A DNA stretch of 64,000 nucleotides from Micromonospora rhizosphaerae (GTDB taxonomy: Bacteria > Actinomycetota > Actinomycetes > Mycobacteriales > Micromonosporaceae). Location of the stretch: contig NZ_FMHV01000002.1 of assembly GCF_900091465.1 (NCBI RefSeq), positions 5,766,001 through 5,830,000 of the forward strand. The letters are read 5' to 3'. Of this stretch, positions 1-8,637 are shown piece by piece. Under the pieces are notes generated by a model. It saw nothing but the letters and a program-made list of their open reading frames with translations, had not been told where the DNA came from and ran no database searches. Every line of letters starts with the position of its first letter. Within the stretch, counting starts at the first letter, position 1. The translations under genes and the position numbers were made by a program.

Positions 1-251
1 TCGAACTGAATACACTGCAGGTCGGCGGCAATGAGTACACCATACTGGCTGTTGTCCTCGCCCGAGATGAATCCCGCTAGGAGGACGTCCGATGCGCGCA
101 GACCGCGGGCAGCCAGCAAGTCACGGAGATCAGCGAAATCGGAGTCCTCTCGCAGCAGGTCGGTGAGTTCTTCGACCTCCAGGCGGAGCTCTTCCTCGGT
201 CCCGTACGGTCCGGGCACATTCCCATGCTCGTGATCCTTCACGGGTGGCAC
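1..251 (-). CDS. hypothetical acidic protein, C-terminus cut by window edge
   Basis: A minus-strand frame stays open from a GTG at 251 (alternative in-frame GTG at 242) to the left edge, giving about 83 visible residues. The visible part is rich in Glu, Asp and Leu (EELRLEVEEL, TDLLREDSDF) and then reads SGEDNSQYGVLIAADL, which looks like a beta-strand region. Codon third positions are GC-rich as expected for a real gene. No clear ribosome binding site decides between the two GTG codons. I do not recognise the family. The stop lies outside the window. Confidence 0.45.
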   Translation of the reverse strand, partial: MPPVKDHEHGNVPGPYGTEEELRLEVEELTDLLREDSDFADLRDLLAARGLRASDVLLAGFISGEDNSQYGVLIAADLQCIQF

Positions 252-393
252 GCTACGACACCAGCCTCGGGCACCTCTCAACGACCGGATCTGCCGCTCC
301 GGGTGGGCTGGCGTTCATCGCCACAGATGCCCGCGCGGTTTCGGTTCCAGCGGACGCGGGATGGTTTCAGTGCTGGTGCGGTTGCTGCGATGG

Positions 394-885
394 TCAGGCT
401 GCCGATGTGAGGAGGGCGGCGAGTTCTCGGTCCGGGCTGATGCTCTTGGAGTACAGGGGGCTGCACGGCGTTGTGGCCAGCCGCAGTGAGAGGTCGAGCA
501 GGCTCTGGCCGGGGTCGTCGCGGCGGTAGACGGTGGCCAGGTAGCTGAACTCGTTCATGATGCCGACGACGCTGCGGTTGACAGTGCTGGCGACCCGATG
601 CTCGTTCATGTGCCGTCGTTCGTTCTCGATGACGGTGTGCGGTGCCTGGTGGGCGGCCAGGGCGGTGGCGATGTGGTCGCTGATCCGGTCGAGCAGAGTG
701 GCCGCGGGCGCCAGCGGCATCAGCACGGGCAGCAAGGTCGGTTCGTTGACCAGCAGCGCGGCCTGCGGGCGCCAGGGCAGGACGGTGGCATACCACTGGC
801 CCAGTAGTGTGGTCGACTCCTCGCCAGCCAGGTCGGCCGTGCCGATCCGGGCCAGCAGTTTCTTGGTCGCGCGGACGATGAGCAC
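394..885 (-). CDS. DUF6933 domain protein
   Basis: A 163-residue protein that begins MLIVRATKKLLARIG and carries the run NRSVVGIMNEF at about residue 103; a TANRS-(V/L)-(L/G)-x-(M/L)-N-(D/E)-F stretch of this kind is the hallmark I associate with DUF6933. The length fits a single-domain member. The family has no assigned biochemical function and is common as a stand-alone gene in bacterial accessory regions. The ATG at 885 is the first start and no better one lies upstream. It is flanked by low-information sequence on both sides and is not in an obvious operon. Confidence 0.7.
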   Translation of the reverse strand: MLIVRATKKLLARIGTADLAGEESTTLLGQWYATVLPWRPQAALLVNEPTLLPVLMPLAPAATLLDRISDHIATALAAHQAPHTVIENERRHMNEHRVASTVNRSVVGIMNEFSYLATVYRRDDPGQSLLDLSLRLATTPCSPLYSKSISPDRELAALLTSAA

Positions 886-1255
886 CCTGCCATCCTGCCG
901 GTCAGCGCCGGGCGGGCGCCGCCGGAGGGTCGGGTGGCTGGCGGCGGCTGGCCACCGTCGAACCCGTCGGGTCGCATCCGCCGGGCATGGCTAACAGAGC
1001 CGATGAGTGGGTGCCTCGAGGCGGTAGGTTCCAGAGGCTCCAGTGCCGGTCAGGCTGTGGCAGGCGACGGCGGATGCCTGCCGCCGGCCAGTCCCAGCCG
1101 GGGCGGCCCCAGCACGTGAGACAGAGCCCTCGCCGGAGGCATCTCCGGTGTTTGTGACGGGCGCACCGTGGCGGGCGACTTCGGACGCAGGCTGCGCGAC
1201 AGGTGCGGCAGGCGTGAGCGCGTCTGATGGCTTCGCCCTCGACCGGTCTGACCTG
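886..1255. other. intergenic stretch, no gene seen
   Basis: About 370 bases between DUF6933 and the end of the integrase. Open frames here have no start signal and no recognisable protein. At 1252-1267 there is a short hairpin (CCTGTC, four-base loop, GACAGG) at the integrase stop codon; it could help terminate integrase transcription but lacks a T tract. No tRNA fragment or other attachment site was seen. Confidence 0.4.
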
Positions 1256-2392
1256 TCATGCGACAGGGCGCAGCCGGCGGACGACCGTGTCGGGGCTATC
1301 GGGTTGGGTGGTTTCCCAACGGTGCTGCAAGGCTTCGGTGAGATTGTTGATCATGGGTTCGGTGACGTGGCTGTAGATGCCCCTTACACCAGCGAGGCGG
1401 TGTCCGAGGCGGCGAGCTTGGGCGATCTCGGGGATGCCGTCTTCGATGAGCCAGGTCTTGTGGGTGTGGCGTAGGTCGTGGAAGTGCATGCCGGGCAGGA
1501 TCGGCGGGATTCCTCTGTTCGGCTTGCCCGCGACGGCGGGAGTCCAGGCGCGGCGGTTGAAGTTGGAGCGGCGTTGGTGGTAGCCGCGGGCGCCGGGGAA
1601 GACGGTGGCGTGGGGATGATCGGCGAGGTGGGTGGCGAGGAGGTTGGTCAGGAAGCGGGGTAGCCGGATGTGGCGGACGGAGTCGTTGGTTTTGGGTGGG
1701 CCGAGGTACAGCTTGCCGTCGACTTCGTGCAGCGCGCCGACACCGGGGTGGACGTAGATGCTGCCGGTGGTGAGGTCGAGGTTGTCGCGGGCGAGGCCGG
1801 CGAGTTCTCCCCATCGCATGCCGGTGTAGGCGGCGGTGAGGATCATCAGCCCGTCGCAGGCCCGTGGTTGGCGGGCGACGATGGCGGTGACCTGCTCGGC
1901 GGTGGCGTGGGGTCGTTCGGCGCGGATGCCTTTGGGGATGCGGATGCCGCGGCAGGGGTTGAGCGGGATCCGGCGGTCTTCCACCGCTTCCTGCAGGATC
2001 ATCGACAGGACCATGATCACGTCGGTGACGGATCGGGGTGACAGGCGCTTGCCGAGGGCGACGGCGAGCGTCTTGACGTGTTGGCGGCGGATGTCGACCA
2101 GGGGCAGCGGGCCGAGGGCGGGCAGGATGTGCAGCCGCAGATGACTGCGGTAGGCCGACCAGGTGGCCGGGGATGCCTGGTGTGTTGACTGCCAGATCGG
2201 TACCCAGTCGGCGAGGGGGATGCGTCCGCCGCGGGGGTCGATAAAGGTGTCGCGGGCGACTTCCACGTCAATCTCTTTGGCGCGGATTACGGCGTCGGCG
2301 CGTACGTCGTGGACGGAGTCGGTGGTGACGGTGCCGTCGGGCATGCGGAGGCGGACGCGGAATTTGATGCCGCGCTTTTCCACCCAGGCCAT
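1256..2392 (-). CDS. tyrosine recombinase (phage/ICE integrase)
   Basis: A 378-residue site-specific integrase. An N-terminal AP2-like arm-binding segment (FRVRLRMPDG) is followed by a SAM-like core-binding domain and the catalytic domain. Visible catalytic pieces are Arg in TGMRWGELAGL, the HDLRHTHKTWL box (His-x-x-Arg), the downstream RRLGHR box and the nucleophile Tyr in GIYSHV. The ATG at 2392 is preceded by GGAGGAAT at good spacing, which chooses it over the much longer open frame running upstream to 4024. The excisionase gene ends two bases upstream, a normal xis-int layout for actinobacterial integrative elements of the pSAM2 type. The gene looks intact. Confidence 0.93.
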   Translation of the reverse strand: MAWVEKRGIKFRVRLRMPDGTVTTDSVHDVRADAVIRAKEIDVEVARDTFIDPRGGRIPLADWVPIWQSTHQASPATWSAYRSHLRLHILPALGPLPLVDIRRQHVKTLAVALGKRLSPRSVTDVIMVLSMILQEAVEDRRIPLNPCRGIRIPKGIRAERPHATAEQVTAIVARQPRACDGLMILTAAYTGMRWGELAGLARDNLDLTTGSIYVHPGVGALHEVDGKLYLGPPKTNDSVRHIRLPRFLTNLLATHLADHPHATVFPGARGYHQRRSNFNRRAWTPAVAGKPNRGIPPILPGMHFHDLRHTHKTWLIEDGIPEIAQARRLGHRLAGVRGIYSHVTEPMINNLTEALQHRWETTQPDSPDTVVRRLRPVA

Positions 2393-2394
2393 GG

Positions 2395-2769
2395 CTATTC
2401 CTCCGATCGGTTCGTGTGCGGTGCGTCGGTGATGGACGCGTGACTTCCGGCGTGGGGCAAGTCGGTGGTGGTAGGCGGTCGTGGGCGTCGCCGGGTGGGG
2501 CGCCGTCCGGTGGCGGGTTCCGCGGCGGCGGCGATGATGGCGGCGAGGTCGGCGGCGGAGAAGCGCAGGTGCTTGCCGAGGAAGGTGCAGGGGATCTGGC
2601 GGCGGCCGGCGCGGCGGCGCAGCCAGGATTCCGTGACGCGCAGTCGTGCTGCGGCTTCTGACGGGGTGTAGAGACGCGGTTCTTGGTCGTCGCTGTGACC
2701 GGTTACGTGGGCGGGTGGGGGCGCGGGTGGCGGTAGCCGGCGTCGGGGTCGAGGCGGGGTGGATTGCAT
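2395..2769 (-). CDS. excisionase / MerR-like helix-turn-helix protein
   Basis: A 124-residue protein with the winged HTH signature YTPSEAAARLRVTESWLRRR (about residues 34-53) followed by IPCTFLGKHLRFSAADLAAI, the standard excisionase (BldC/MerR-like, HTH_17) arrangement. N- and C-terminal arms are Pro/Arg-rich and look disordered. The ATG at 2769 (MQSTPP) is chosen; the frame continues 30 codons upstream without a better signal. It lies directly upstream of the integrase with a two-base gap, so the two are probably co-transcribed and this protein steers the recombinase toward excision. Confidence 0.85.
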   Translation of the reverse strand: MQSTPPRPRRRLPPPAPPPAHVTGHSDDQEPRLYTPSEAAARLRVTESWLRRRAGRRQIPCTFLGKHLRFSAADLAAIIAAAAEPATGRRPTRRRPRPPTTTDLPHAGSHASITDAPHTNRSEE

Positions 2770-2874
2770 GCGGCTTCCTCGAGTCGAGGTGGGTGACGGG
2801 GCCTGGGCCAGCACGGGTGGCTCTTCGCGGGCAGCGTGGGGCCGTCCGCGAAGAGCCACGTGGTGCGGCAGGGT

Positions 2875-4062
2875 TCAGTGGTGGCGGCGCAGCAGGAGGC
2901 GGAGGGCGGTTGCCGCTTGGGCGGTGACGACGCCGTTGCCGAGGACGCGCAGCGCGGCGGTGCGGGGCAGTCCGAGTGTGGGGTTGGTGACCCAGTGTTC
3001 GGGTAGGCCCATGAGCCATTCCACGAACGGCGGCGCGAGGACGGGTTTGCCGTGCTGCCCGGGTTGGGTGGGTGCGGGGACGGGCCGGCCGATCAGTATT
3101 TCCCAGCTGGCGATCGCGGGGGCGTAGATCCCCAGGTGGTCTCGTCGAGTGTGCCGAGGCTTCCGCTGGTGAGCTGGGCGACGGTGGTGCGCAGGTTCGC
3201 GCCGCCGTCGCCGTGGCGGCCGGGGCCGTGCGCGTCGGAGGCCCGGGGCGTCGGTAGGCGATGTGGTACGCAACGCACGGCCGCTGACGGCAAGGTGAGG
3301 TCCCCGTGCGAGCCCCGTTGCCCTGGGCAGCCTTTCTGCCCGTCGGTGGCACGCGGGGTGGGCAGCAGTACTTGTGACAGGGGCGGCCGGAAGCCTGTGC
3401 CGGCGCGACGGCCTGAGGTGCCGGTGTCGCTGGCGCGTGGGGTCGGTAGAAGGTTATGCCGGGTGCCGTGGGGTTCGATGACGTCGGGCAGTCCGTGCTG
3501 GTGGCCGGGCCCCTTGCCGTCACGGGCGCAGGGTGTGGGCAGCGTCCGCAGCCTCTCCCCCGCTTCGGGTGGCGAGCAGGAACAGTCGGTCGCGTCGGTG
3601 GGGTGCGCCGATGTCGGATGCGCGTAGGCATAGCCAGCTCGTGTCGTACCCGAGCGTGGCCAGGTCGGCGTGGACGACGTCGAGTCCGCGCCGCCGGAGG
3701 ACGGCCACGTTCTCCACGAACACGAGCGGTGGTCGAAGTATGCGAATCGCTGTGGTGATGTGGTGCCAGAGGCTGGAGTGGGGGCCGGTGATGCCGGCGC
3801 GTTTGCCGGCGTTGGAAATGTCCTGGCAGGGGAACCCGGCGGTGAGGACGTCGACGAGCGGCACGTGGGTCCAGTTGATGGTGCGGATGTCGCCGAGGTT
3901 GGCCACGTGCGGCCAGTGGTGTGCGCAGACGGTGCGGGCGTGTGGGTCGGTTTCGGCGTACCAGGCGAGCCGGCCGCCGAGCACCAGTTCGACGGCCATG
4001 TCGAGGCCGCCGTACCCCGTGCACAACGATCCGATTCGGGGCCCCAGGCGGTGGTCACTCAC
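2875..4062 (-). pseudogene. C5-cytosine DNA methyltransferase with two apparent frameshifts
   Basis: The N-terminal third (4062 to about 3540) carries SAM motif I (SLCTGYGGLDMAV), the catalytic PCQ motif in GFPCQDISNAG, the FVENV motif and the GAPHRRDRLF box. The middle third continues one frame off (LPTPRASDTG-type repeats), and the C-terminal third (from about 3130) returns to the first frame with the conserved GNGVV-x2-QAA end motif. The first switch falls in a run of five C (3557-3561), the second in a run of four (3130-3133). The shifts compensate, so either this is a decayed methylase or two homopolymer indels are errors. Family and neighbours (integrase, excisionase, second methyltransferase) fit the cargo of an actinobacterial integrative element. 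Confidence 0.85.
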
Positions 4063-4100
4063 GCCACCCCCCGTGCACGCCGATGGTGATGGCCTGGCTG

Positions 4101-5081
4101 TCAGTCATCGGCGGCCCCGAGCGGGTCGGACTGTGCCGCCTTGGTGAGGATCAGGACGTCTTCGTGCGTGATCAGGTGCAGTGGCGTGCCGGCTGCGCGG
4201 GCCTTGCGGACGGCTTGGAGTTGGAAGAACGACGGGCGGGCGACGAGGTGCCCGTCGCGGACCGCGGCGAGGAGGGCGACGCACCGCTCGGTCGGCGTCA
4301 GGCCGGCGCGGACGCCGGCGGCGATGACGGCGGAGGGCAGGTCGACGAGTTGGCCGTTCTTGCGCCACGGCCTTGCGGTGACCACGACGGTGCCGCCGGG
4401 GCGGAGCAGGATCGCGCAGCCGGTGAGGATCTGTTCGAAGCCGTCGGTGAGACCTGTGAGGTCGCGGTAGGCGAGGTTTCCCTTGTCGGTGCCGTCGTTG
4501 TAGGCGTTGTCGAACTTCGCCACCCCGTCCGCGCCGGGCCGGACGAGGCCGTGGACGGTCGGCCCGTACGGCGGTGAGGTGACCACGAGGGCGACCTGGC
4601 CGGCGAGGGCGGCGGGCAGCAGGGACCGCAGCCGAGTGGCGTCCCCGCGGATTACCGAGGCCCGGCCGGTGGCTACCTGGGTGTGGGCGTGGGTGATGTT
4701 GGCGTCGGCGATGTCCGACCACCGCGACTCGTACTCCACTCCGATGGCGTCGCGGCCGGCGTGGACGGCCTCGACGAGGGTGGTGCCGATGCCGCACATC
4801 GGATCCAGCACCAGGTCCCCTGGCTGGGTGTAGGCGTGCACGGCGTGCGAGGCGATGGCCGGCAGCATGCGGGCCGGGTGCTTGACCGACTCGGGCACGT
4901 ACCGGCCACGGCGCTGCACGGGTCCCGTGTGCTGGGCGGTGGCCCACACTGACAGGCCGTCTGGGTCCGGCTCGGCGCGGTGGCGGCCGTCGTAGGCGCG
5001 GTGGCGACCGAGGTAGACCTCGCGGGTCATGCCGTTGTGCGACTGGTTCGGCTCGTCGGGGGCAGGGATGTGCTCAGGCAC
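4101..5081 (-). CDS. TRM11-like SAM-dependent (probable DNA) methyltransferase
   Basis: A 326-residue protein with motif I DPMCGIGTT at about residues 93-101 and the catalytic TSPPYG at about 168-173. This order and wording match TRM11-type / amino-DNA methyltransferases that methylate exocyclic amines. The GTG at 5081 is preferred: GGAAGG lies about nine bases upstream and the preceding gene overlaps it by eight bases. An ATG at 5030 is the alternative. Such enzymes sit next to Dcm-type methylases in actinobacterial integrative elements and are thought to protect element DNA from host restriction; the target base is not readable from sequence. Confidence 0.85.
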   Translation of the reverse strand: MPEHIPAPDEPNQSHNGMTREVYLGRHRAYDGRHRAEPDPDGLSVWATAQHTGPVQRRGRYVPESVKHPARMLPAIASHAVHAYTQPGDLVLDPMCGIGTTLVEAVHAGRDAIGVEYESRWSDIADANITHAHTQVATGRASVIRGDATRLRSLLPAALAGQVALVVTSPPYGPTVHGLVRPGADGVAKFDNAYNDGTDKGNLAYRDLTGLTDGFEQILTGCAILLRPGGTVVVTARPWRKNGQLVDLPSAVIAAGVRAGLTPTERCVALLAAVRDGHLVARPSFFQLQAVRKARAAGTPLHLITHEDVLILTKAAQSDPLGAADD

Positions 5082-5262
5082 GGCGACCGCCTTCCTGCCG
5101 ACGAGCAGTCTGTGGCCGATCCGGTGGCTGGTGCTGGCTGAACACGAGCAGGTCGCCGTGCACCCGTAGGTGCGCCACTGCCCACTGCTGCTCGCTGGCC
5201 TGCTGGGCGAGGGTGAGCAGTTCCTCGTCGGTGACGTGGTAGATGAACGCGTCGCAGCTCCG
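5074..5262 (-). pseudogene. 5'-truncated small gene upstream of the methyltransferase
   Basis: An open minus-strand frame reading CDAFIYHVTDEELLTLAQQ and onward to a stop at 5074-5076. It overlaps the methyltransferase start by eight bases, as expected of an operon partner. No start codon fits at the beginning of the good-looking sequence, and the coding signal fades near 5262, exactly where the divergent helicase gene also lacks its start. I read it as the C-terminal 55-60 residues of a small element gene whose 5' end was removed by a rearrangement. Function unknown. Confidence 0.5.
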
Positions 5263-5273
5263 ACCTGCTGACC

Positions 5274-7349
5274 GTGGTGGGGGCGCTGCTGGGCGCGCAG
5301 CCCGGGGAGAGTCTGCGCCTGTCCGGGCGGTGGTCGTCGCATCCGCAGTACGGACGGCAGTTCGAGGTCGACTCCTACACCACCGTCTTGCCGGCCACGA
5401 TCCAGGGCATCCAGCGCTACCTCGGCTCAGGCCTGGTCAAAGGCATCGGGCCGGTGTTCGCCGAGCGGATCGTCGCTCACTTCGGCCTGGACACCCTGCA
5501 GGTGATCGAGGAGGAGCCCTCCCGGCTGGTGGAGGTGCCGGGGCTGGGGCCGAAGCGCACGGCGAAGATCACCGCGGCGTGGGAGGAGCAGAAAGCCATC
5601 AAGGAGGTGATGGTCTTCCTGCAAGGCGTCGGGGTGTCGACGTCCCTGGCGGTGCGGATCTTCAAGCAGTACGGCGACGCTTCCATCGGCGTGGTCACGA
5701 AGGAGCCGTACCGGCTGGCGGCGGACGTGTGGGGCATCGGGTTCAAGACCGCCGACACCATCGCCCAGGCCGTCGGGATCCCGCACGACAGCCCCCAGCG
5801 GGTCATGGCCGGCCTGCAGTACACCCTGTCCGAGGCCACCGACAGCGGCCACTGCTACCTGCCTGCCGCGCAGCTCGTCGCCGACGCCACGAGGATCCTC
5901 GACGTGCCCGGGGACCTCGTCACCCGCTGCCTCGACGAACTCGCCGCCGACGAGGGCGTCGTCCGCGAGACGCTGCCCGGCCCGGACGGGGAGCCGGTGC
6001 AGGCGGTGTATCTGGTGCCGTTCCACCGCGCCGAGCAGTCCCTTGCAGGCTCCCTGCTGCGTCTGCTCAACGACCGGGCCGACCGGCTGCCCCATTTCGC
6101 CGGCGTCGACTGGGGCAAGGCCTTGGCCTGGTTGAAGGCGCGCACCGGCGCCGACCTGGCCCCGGAGCAGGAACAGGCCGTCCGCCTGGCGCTGACGTCA
6201 AAGGTGGCGGTGCTGACGGGCGGGCCGGGCTGCGGCAAGAGCTTCACCGTCCGCTCGATCGTCGAACTCGCCACCGCCAAGAAAGCCAAGGTCACCCTCG
6301 TCGCCCCGACCGGCCGCGCCGCCAAACGCCTGGCCGAGCTCACCGGCCACCCCGCGGCCACCGTGCACCGGCTGCTGCAACTACGCCCCGGCGGGGACGC
6401 CTCCTACGACCGGGACAACCCCCTCGACGTGGACCTGCTCGTCGTCGACGAGGCCTCCATGCTCGACCTGATCCTGGCCAACAAACTCGTCAAAGCCATA
6501 CCCCCCGGTGCGCACCTGCTCCTGGTCGGCGACGTCGACCAACTCCCCTCCGTCGGCGCCGGGGAAGTCCTGCGCGACCTGCTCACCGCCCCGGCGATCC
6601 CCAGGGTTCGGCTGACGCAGATCTTCCGCCAGGCCGCCCAGTCCGGCGTCGTCACCAACGCCCACCGCATCAACGCCGGCCGCCCGCCCCTCCTCGAGGG
6701 CATGTCGGACTTCTTCCTGTTCGCCTGCGACGACACCGACGCCACCGCCGCGCTCACCGTCGACATCGCCTGCACTCGCATAACGGCGCGCTTCGGGCTC
6801 GACCCGCGCCGGGACGTGCAGGTCCTCACCCCCATGCACCGCGGCCCCGCCGGAGCCGGCACCCTCAACACCCTGCTCCAGCAGCGCCTCACCCCCCAAC
6901 GCGAGGGCCAGCCAGAGCGACGAATGGGCGGGCGGGTGTTCCGCATCGGCGACAAGGTCACCCAGATCCGCAACAACTACGACAAAGGCCAAGCCGGCAT
7001 CTTCAACGGCACCCTCGGCATCGTCACCGCTCTCCCCCCCGACGAGCAAACCCTCACGGTGCGCACCGACGAGGACGAGAGCATCGACTACGACTTCGAC
7101 CAGCTCGACGAACTCGCCCACGCCTACGCCATGACCATCCACCGCTCACAGGGCTCCGAATACCCCGCCGTCGTCATCCCCCTGACCACGAGCGCGTGGA
7201 TGATGCTGCAACGCAACCTGCTCTACACCGCCGTCACCCGCGCCAAGAACCTCGTCGTCCTTGTCGGCTCGCGCCGCGCCCTCGCCGCCGCCGTACGCAC
7301 TGTCGGCGCCGGACGCCGCCACACCGCCCTCGACCACCGACTTAGCTGA
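5274..7349 (+). CDS. recD2: RecD2-type DNA helicase, N-terminus missing
   Basis: A 691-residue superfamily 1B helicase of the RecD2 (RecD-like, RecBC-independent) type. After a short OB-like region come helix-hairpin-helix repeats (KGIGPVFAERI, VPGLGPKRTAKI), Walker A GGPGCGKSF (about residue 320), DEAS motif II in VVDEASML, the QLPSVGAGEVL motif, and the C-terminal YAMTIHRSQGSEYP and AVTRAK motifs. Homologues start some 30-40 residues earlier with a conserved N-terminal strand region; here the frame reaches back only to a stop at 5244, so the GTG at 5274 is a default start without a ribosome binding site. Truncation may leave it inactive or poorly expressed. Confidence 0.88.
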   Translation: MVGALLGAQPGESLRLSGRWSSHPQYGRQFEVDSYTTVLPATIQGIQRYLGSGLVKGIGPVFAERIVAHFGLDTLQVIEEEPSRLVEVPGLGPKRTAKITAAWEEQKAIKEVMVFLQGVGVSTSLAVRIFKQYGDASIGVVTKEPYRLAADVWGIGFKTADTIAQAVGIPHDSPQRVMAGLQYTLSEATDSGHCYLPAAQLVADATRILDVPGDLVTRCLDELAADEGVVRETLPGPDGEPVQAVYLVPFHRAEQSLAGSLLRLLNDRADRLPHFAGVDWGKALAWLKARTGADLAPEQEQAVRLALTSKVAVLTGGPGCGKSFTVRSIVELATAKKAKVTLVAPTGRAAKRLAELTGHPAATVHRLLQLRPGGDASYDRDNPLDVDLLVVDEASMLDLILANKLVKAIPPGAHLLLVGDVDQLPSVGAGEVLRDLLTAPAIPRVRLTQIFRQAAQSGVVTNAHRINAGRPPLLEGMSDFFLFACDDTDATAALTVDIACTRITARFGLDPRRDVQVLTPMHRGPAGAGTLNTLLQQRLTPQREGQPERRMGGRVFRIGDKVTQIRNNYDKGQAGIFNGTLGIVTALPPDEQTLTVRTDEDESIDYDFDQLDELAHAYAMTIHRSQGSEYPAVVIPLTTSAWMMLQRNLLYTAVTRAKNLVVLVGSRRALAAAVRTVGAGRRHTALDHRLS

Positions 7350-7359
7350 CACACGCCAG

Positions 7360-7375
7360 TCGAACACTTGTACGA
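7360..7375 (+). promoter_or_regulatory. SOS-box-like operator (LexA site candidate)
   Basis: TCGAACACTTGTACGA matches the actinobacterial LexA consensus TCGAAC-N4-GTTCGA at all but one position. It ends five bases before the GTG of the next gene, so bound repressor would block the promoter or the start. It begins ten bases after the helicase stop codon. Inference from consensus only. Confidence 0.55.
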
Positions 7376-7379
7376 TGCC

Positions 7380-7634
7380 GTGGTGGAGGACGTGGCGGCA
7401 AGATGGTGGAACGGGATCTGGGGGCGCCTGGGCCGCCGCGACGTGTGGCTGACCCGCGAAGTCCGGTGGAAGGTCGTCGCCCGCGCCGGGGACAGCGAGA
7501 CCGGTCGGGCGCTGCGGTGGGAGTTCGACACCGAGCCGGAAGCCCTCGCGATGGTCCAGCGTCTCCTCGCCGCCGACGCCGGCGGCAGTTGGCGCAAGCA
7601 AGCCGGCGGTGCCACCTCGTCCCCGCCCCAGTGA
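7380..7634 (+). CDS. small hypothetical protein, possibly DNA-damage inducible
   Basis: An 84-residue protein beginning VVEDVAARWWNGIWGRLGRR, Trp/Arg-rich at the N-terminus, with a predicted strand-helix core (WKVVARAGDS, EPEALAMVQRLL) and a polar tail. Start candidates are the tandem GTG codons at 7380/7383 or a TTG at 7368; the latter would lie inside the operator. I do not recognise the family. Its position immediately behind an SOS-box-like site suggests LexA control, and a strong hairpin follows its stop. Its weakness is the lack of a clear ribosome binding site; a leaderless transcript is possible, as is common in actinobacteria. Confidence 0.55.
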   Translation: MVEDVAARWWNGIWGRLGRRDVWLTREVRWKVVARAGDSETGRALRWEFDTEPEALAMVQRLLAADAGGSWRKQAGGATSSPPQ

Positions 7635-7642
7635 CGGCTCAG

Positions 7643-7690
7643 GTTCCGGCCGGCGGTCGCGTCCGAGAGGGCAGCGCCGCCGGCCGGAAC
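7643..7690. terminator. bidirectional hairpin terminator
   Basis: A perfect 14-bp inverted repeat (GTTCCGGCCGGCGG at 7643-7656 with its complement at 7677-7690) around a 20-base loop, between the convergent small gene and the HNH nuclease gene. It starts eight bases after one stop codon and ends eight bases before the other. No T tract, but long GC hairpins of this kind are typical actinobacterial terminators. Confidence 0.8.
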
Positions 7691-7697
7691 CGCGCGG

Positions 7698-8369
7698 TCA
7701 GGAGCTGCAGGTGTTGAGCATGCCCTGCAGGGCGGACTTCTCCGACGACTGCAGGGTCAGGCCCCAGCTGTACTTCACGGTGATCCACATCTTGCTGTAG
7801 GTGCACCGGTACGACGTCAGCGGCGGCTGCCAGGTGGACGGGTCCTGGTCGCCCTTGGCCTGGTTCACGTTGTCGGTGACCGCGATCAGCTGAGGGCGGG
7901 TCAGGTCGTTGGCGAAGCTCTGCCGGCGGCTGGTGGTCCAGGAGTTGGCGCCGGAGCGCCACGCCTCGGCCAGGGGCACGACGTGGTCGATGTCGACGTC
8001 CGAGGCCGCGTACCAGGTCGCGCCGTCGTAGGGGCTGTACCAGCGGCCGGAGGTGGCAGCGCACGAGCTGTCGACCACGACGGAGGTGCCGTCGCGCTTG
8101 AGGACCTGCTCGCGGGTGTTGCAGGTGCCGCTGATGGTGATCCAGTGCGGGAACAGGTCGCGGGAGTAGCCGCTGGTCGAGCCCTGCGCCGCCACCGTCA
8201 GGGCATTGAGCTGTGACTGTGCCGTCGCCTTGGAGGGGATTCCCGGAGGCGTGGCCGCGGCTGGTTGCGCGTTCACGGCCACCAAGCACGCGCCGGCGAG
8301 CGCGGCGACGGCCGTCGCGGCGACACGTCGCCGCAGGGAGGATCGGGTGGACATCTGGGTGTCTCGCAT
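7698..8369 (-). CDS. secreted HNH (DUF1524/GmrSD C-terminal-like) nuclease
   Basis: A 223-residue protein with a Sec signal peptide: Arg-rich start, hydrophobic stretch of alanines and valines to about residue 30, then an ALA-type cleavage region. The mature part has the HNH core DIDHVVPLAEAW (about residue 125) followed by LTRPQLIAVTDNVNQAKGD, the Asn-containing second half typical of secreted actinobacterial DUF1524 proteins. The ATG at 8369 is chosen because AGGAGG precedes it; an upstream ATG at 8411 has none. Probably an extracellular nuclease for nutrient scavenging or competition; no cognate immunity gene is evident. Confidence 0.88.
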   Translation of the reverse strand: MRDTQMSTRSSLRRRVAATAVAALAGACLVAVNAQPAAATPPGIPSKATAQSQLNALTVAAQGSTSGYSRDLFPHWITISGTCNTREQVLKRDGTSVVVDSSCAATSGRWYSPYDGATWYAASDVDIDHVVPLAEAWRSGANSWTTSRRQSFANDLTRPQLIAVTDNVNQAKGDQDPSTWQPPLTSYRCTYSKMWITVKYSWGLTLQSSEKSALQGMLNTCSS

Positions 8370-8637
8370 GTGGGCCTCCTGGGAAACCGTGGTGGACACG
8401 ACCATCTCCAACGATCATGTCCATCGAAGGTCGTCCTTGTGAAGGGGTGGAGGCACTTCCGCGAAGACTGAATTCAACGCCCCTGTCCCGGCACTGGGCC
8501 CATCAGCACCTCGCGGCCCTCTTGCAGCTGGCCTGCTCGTGGCTGTCGACATGGCGACGTAGCGGCAGTCGAGGATCTCCCGGCGGCCTACAGTGCGACG
8601 TTGAGCCTGGTAGCGGACCTGAATGCAGGGAGCGACG

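Noticed and set aside
1256..4024. A continuous 922-codon minus-strand frame covering the integrase and beyond
   Set aside because: Only the last 378 codons are the integrase; upstream it runs through the excisionase and methylase genes in a wrong frame and is Arg/Pro-rich noise. GGAGGAAT marks the true start at 2392.
5243..7345. A 700-codon plus-strand frame parallel to the RecD2 helicase
   Set aside because: Arg/Pro/Gly-rich shadow of the helicase in another frame; no motifs.
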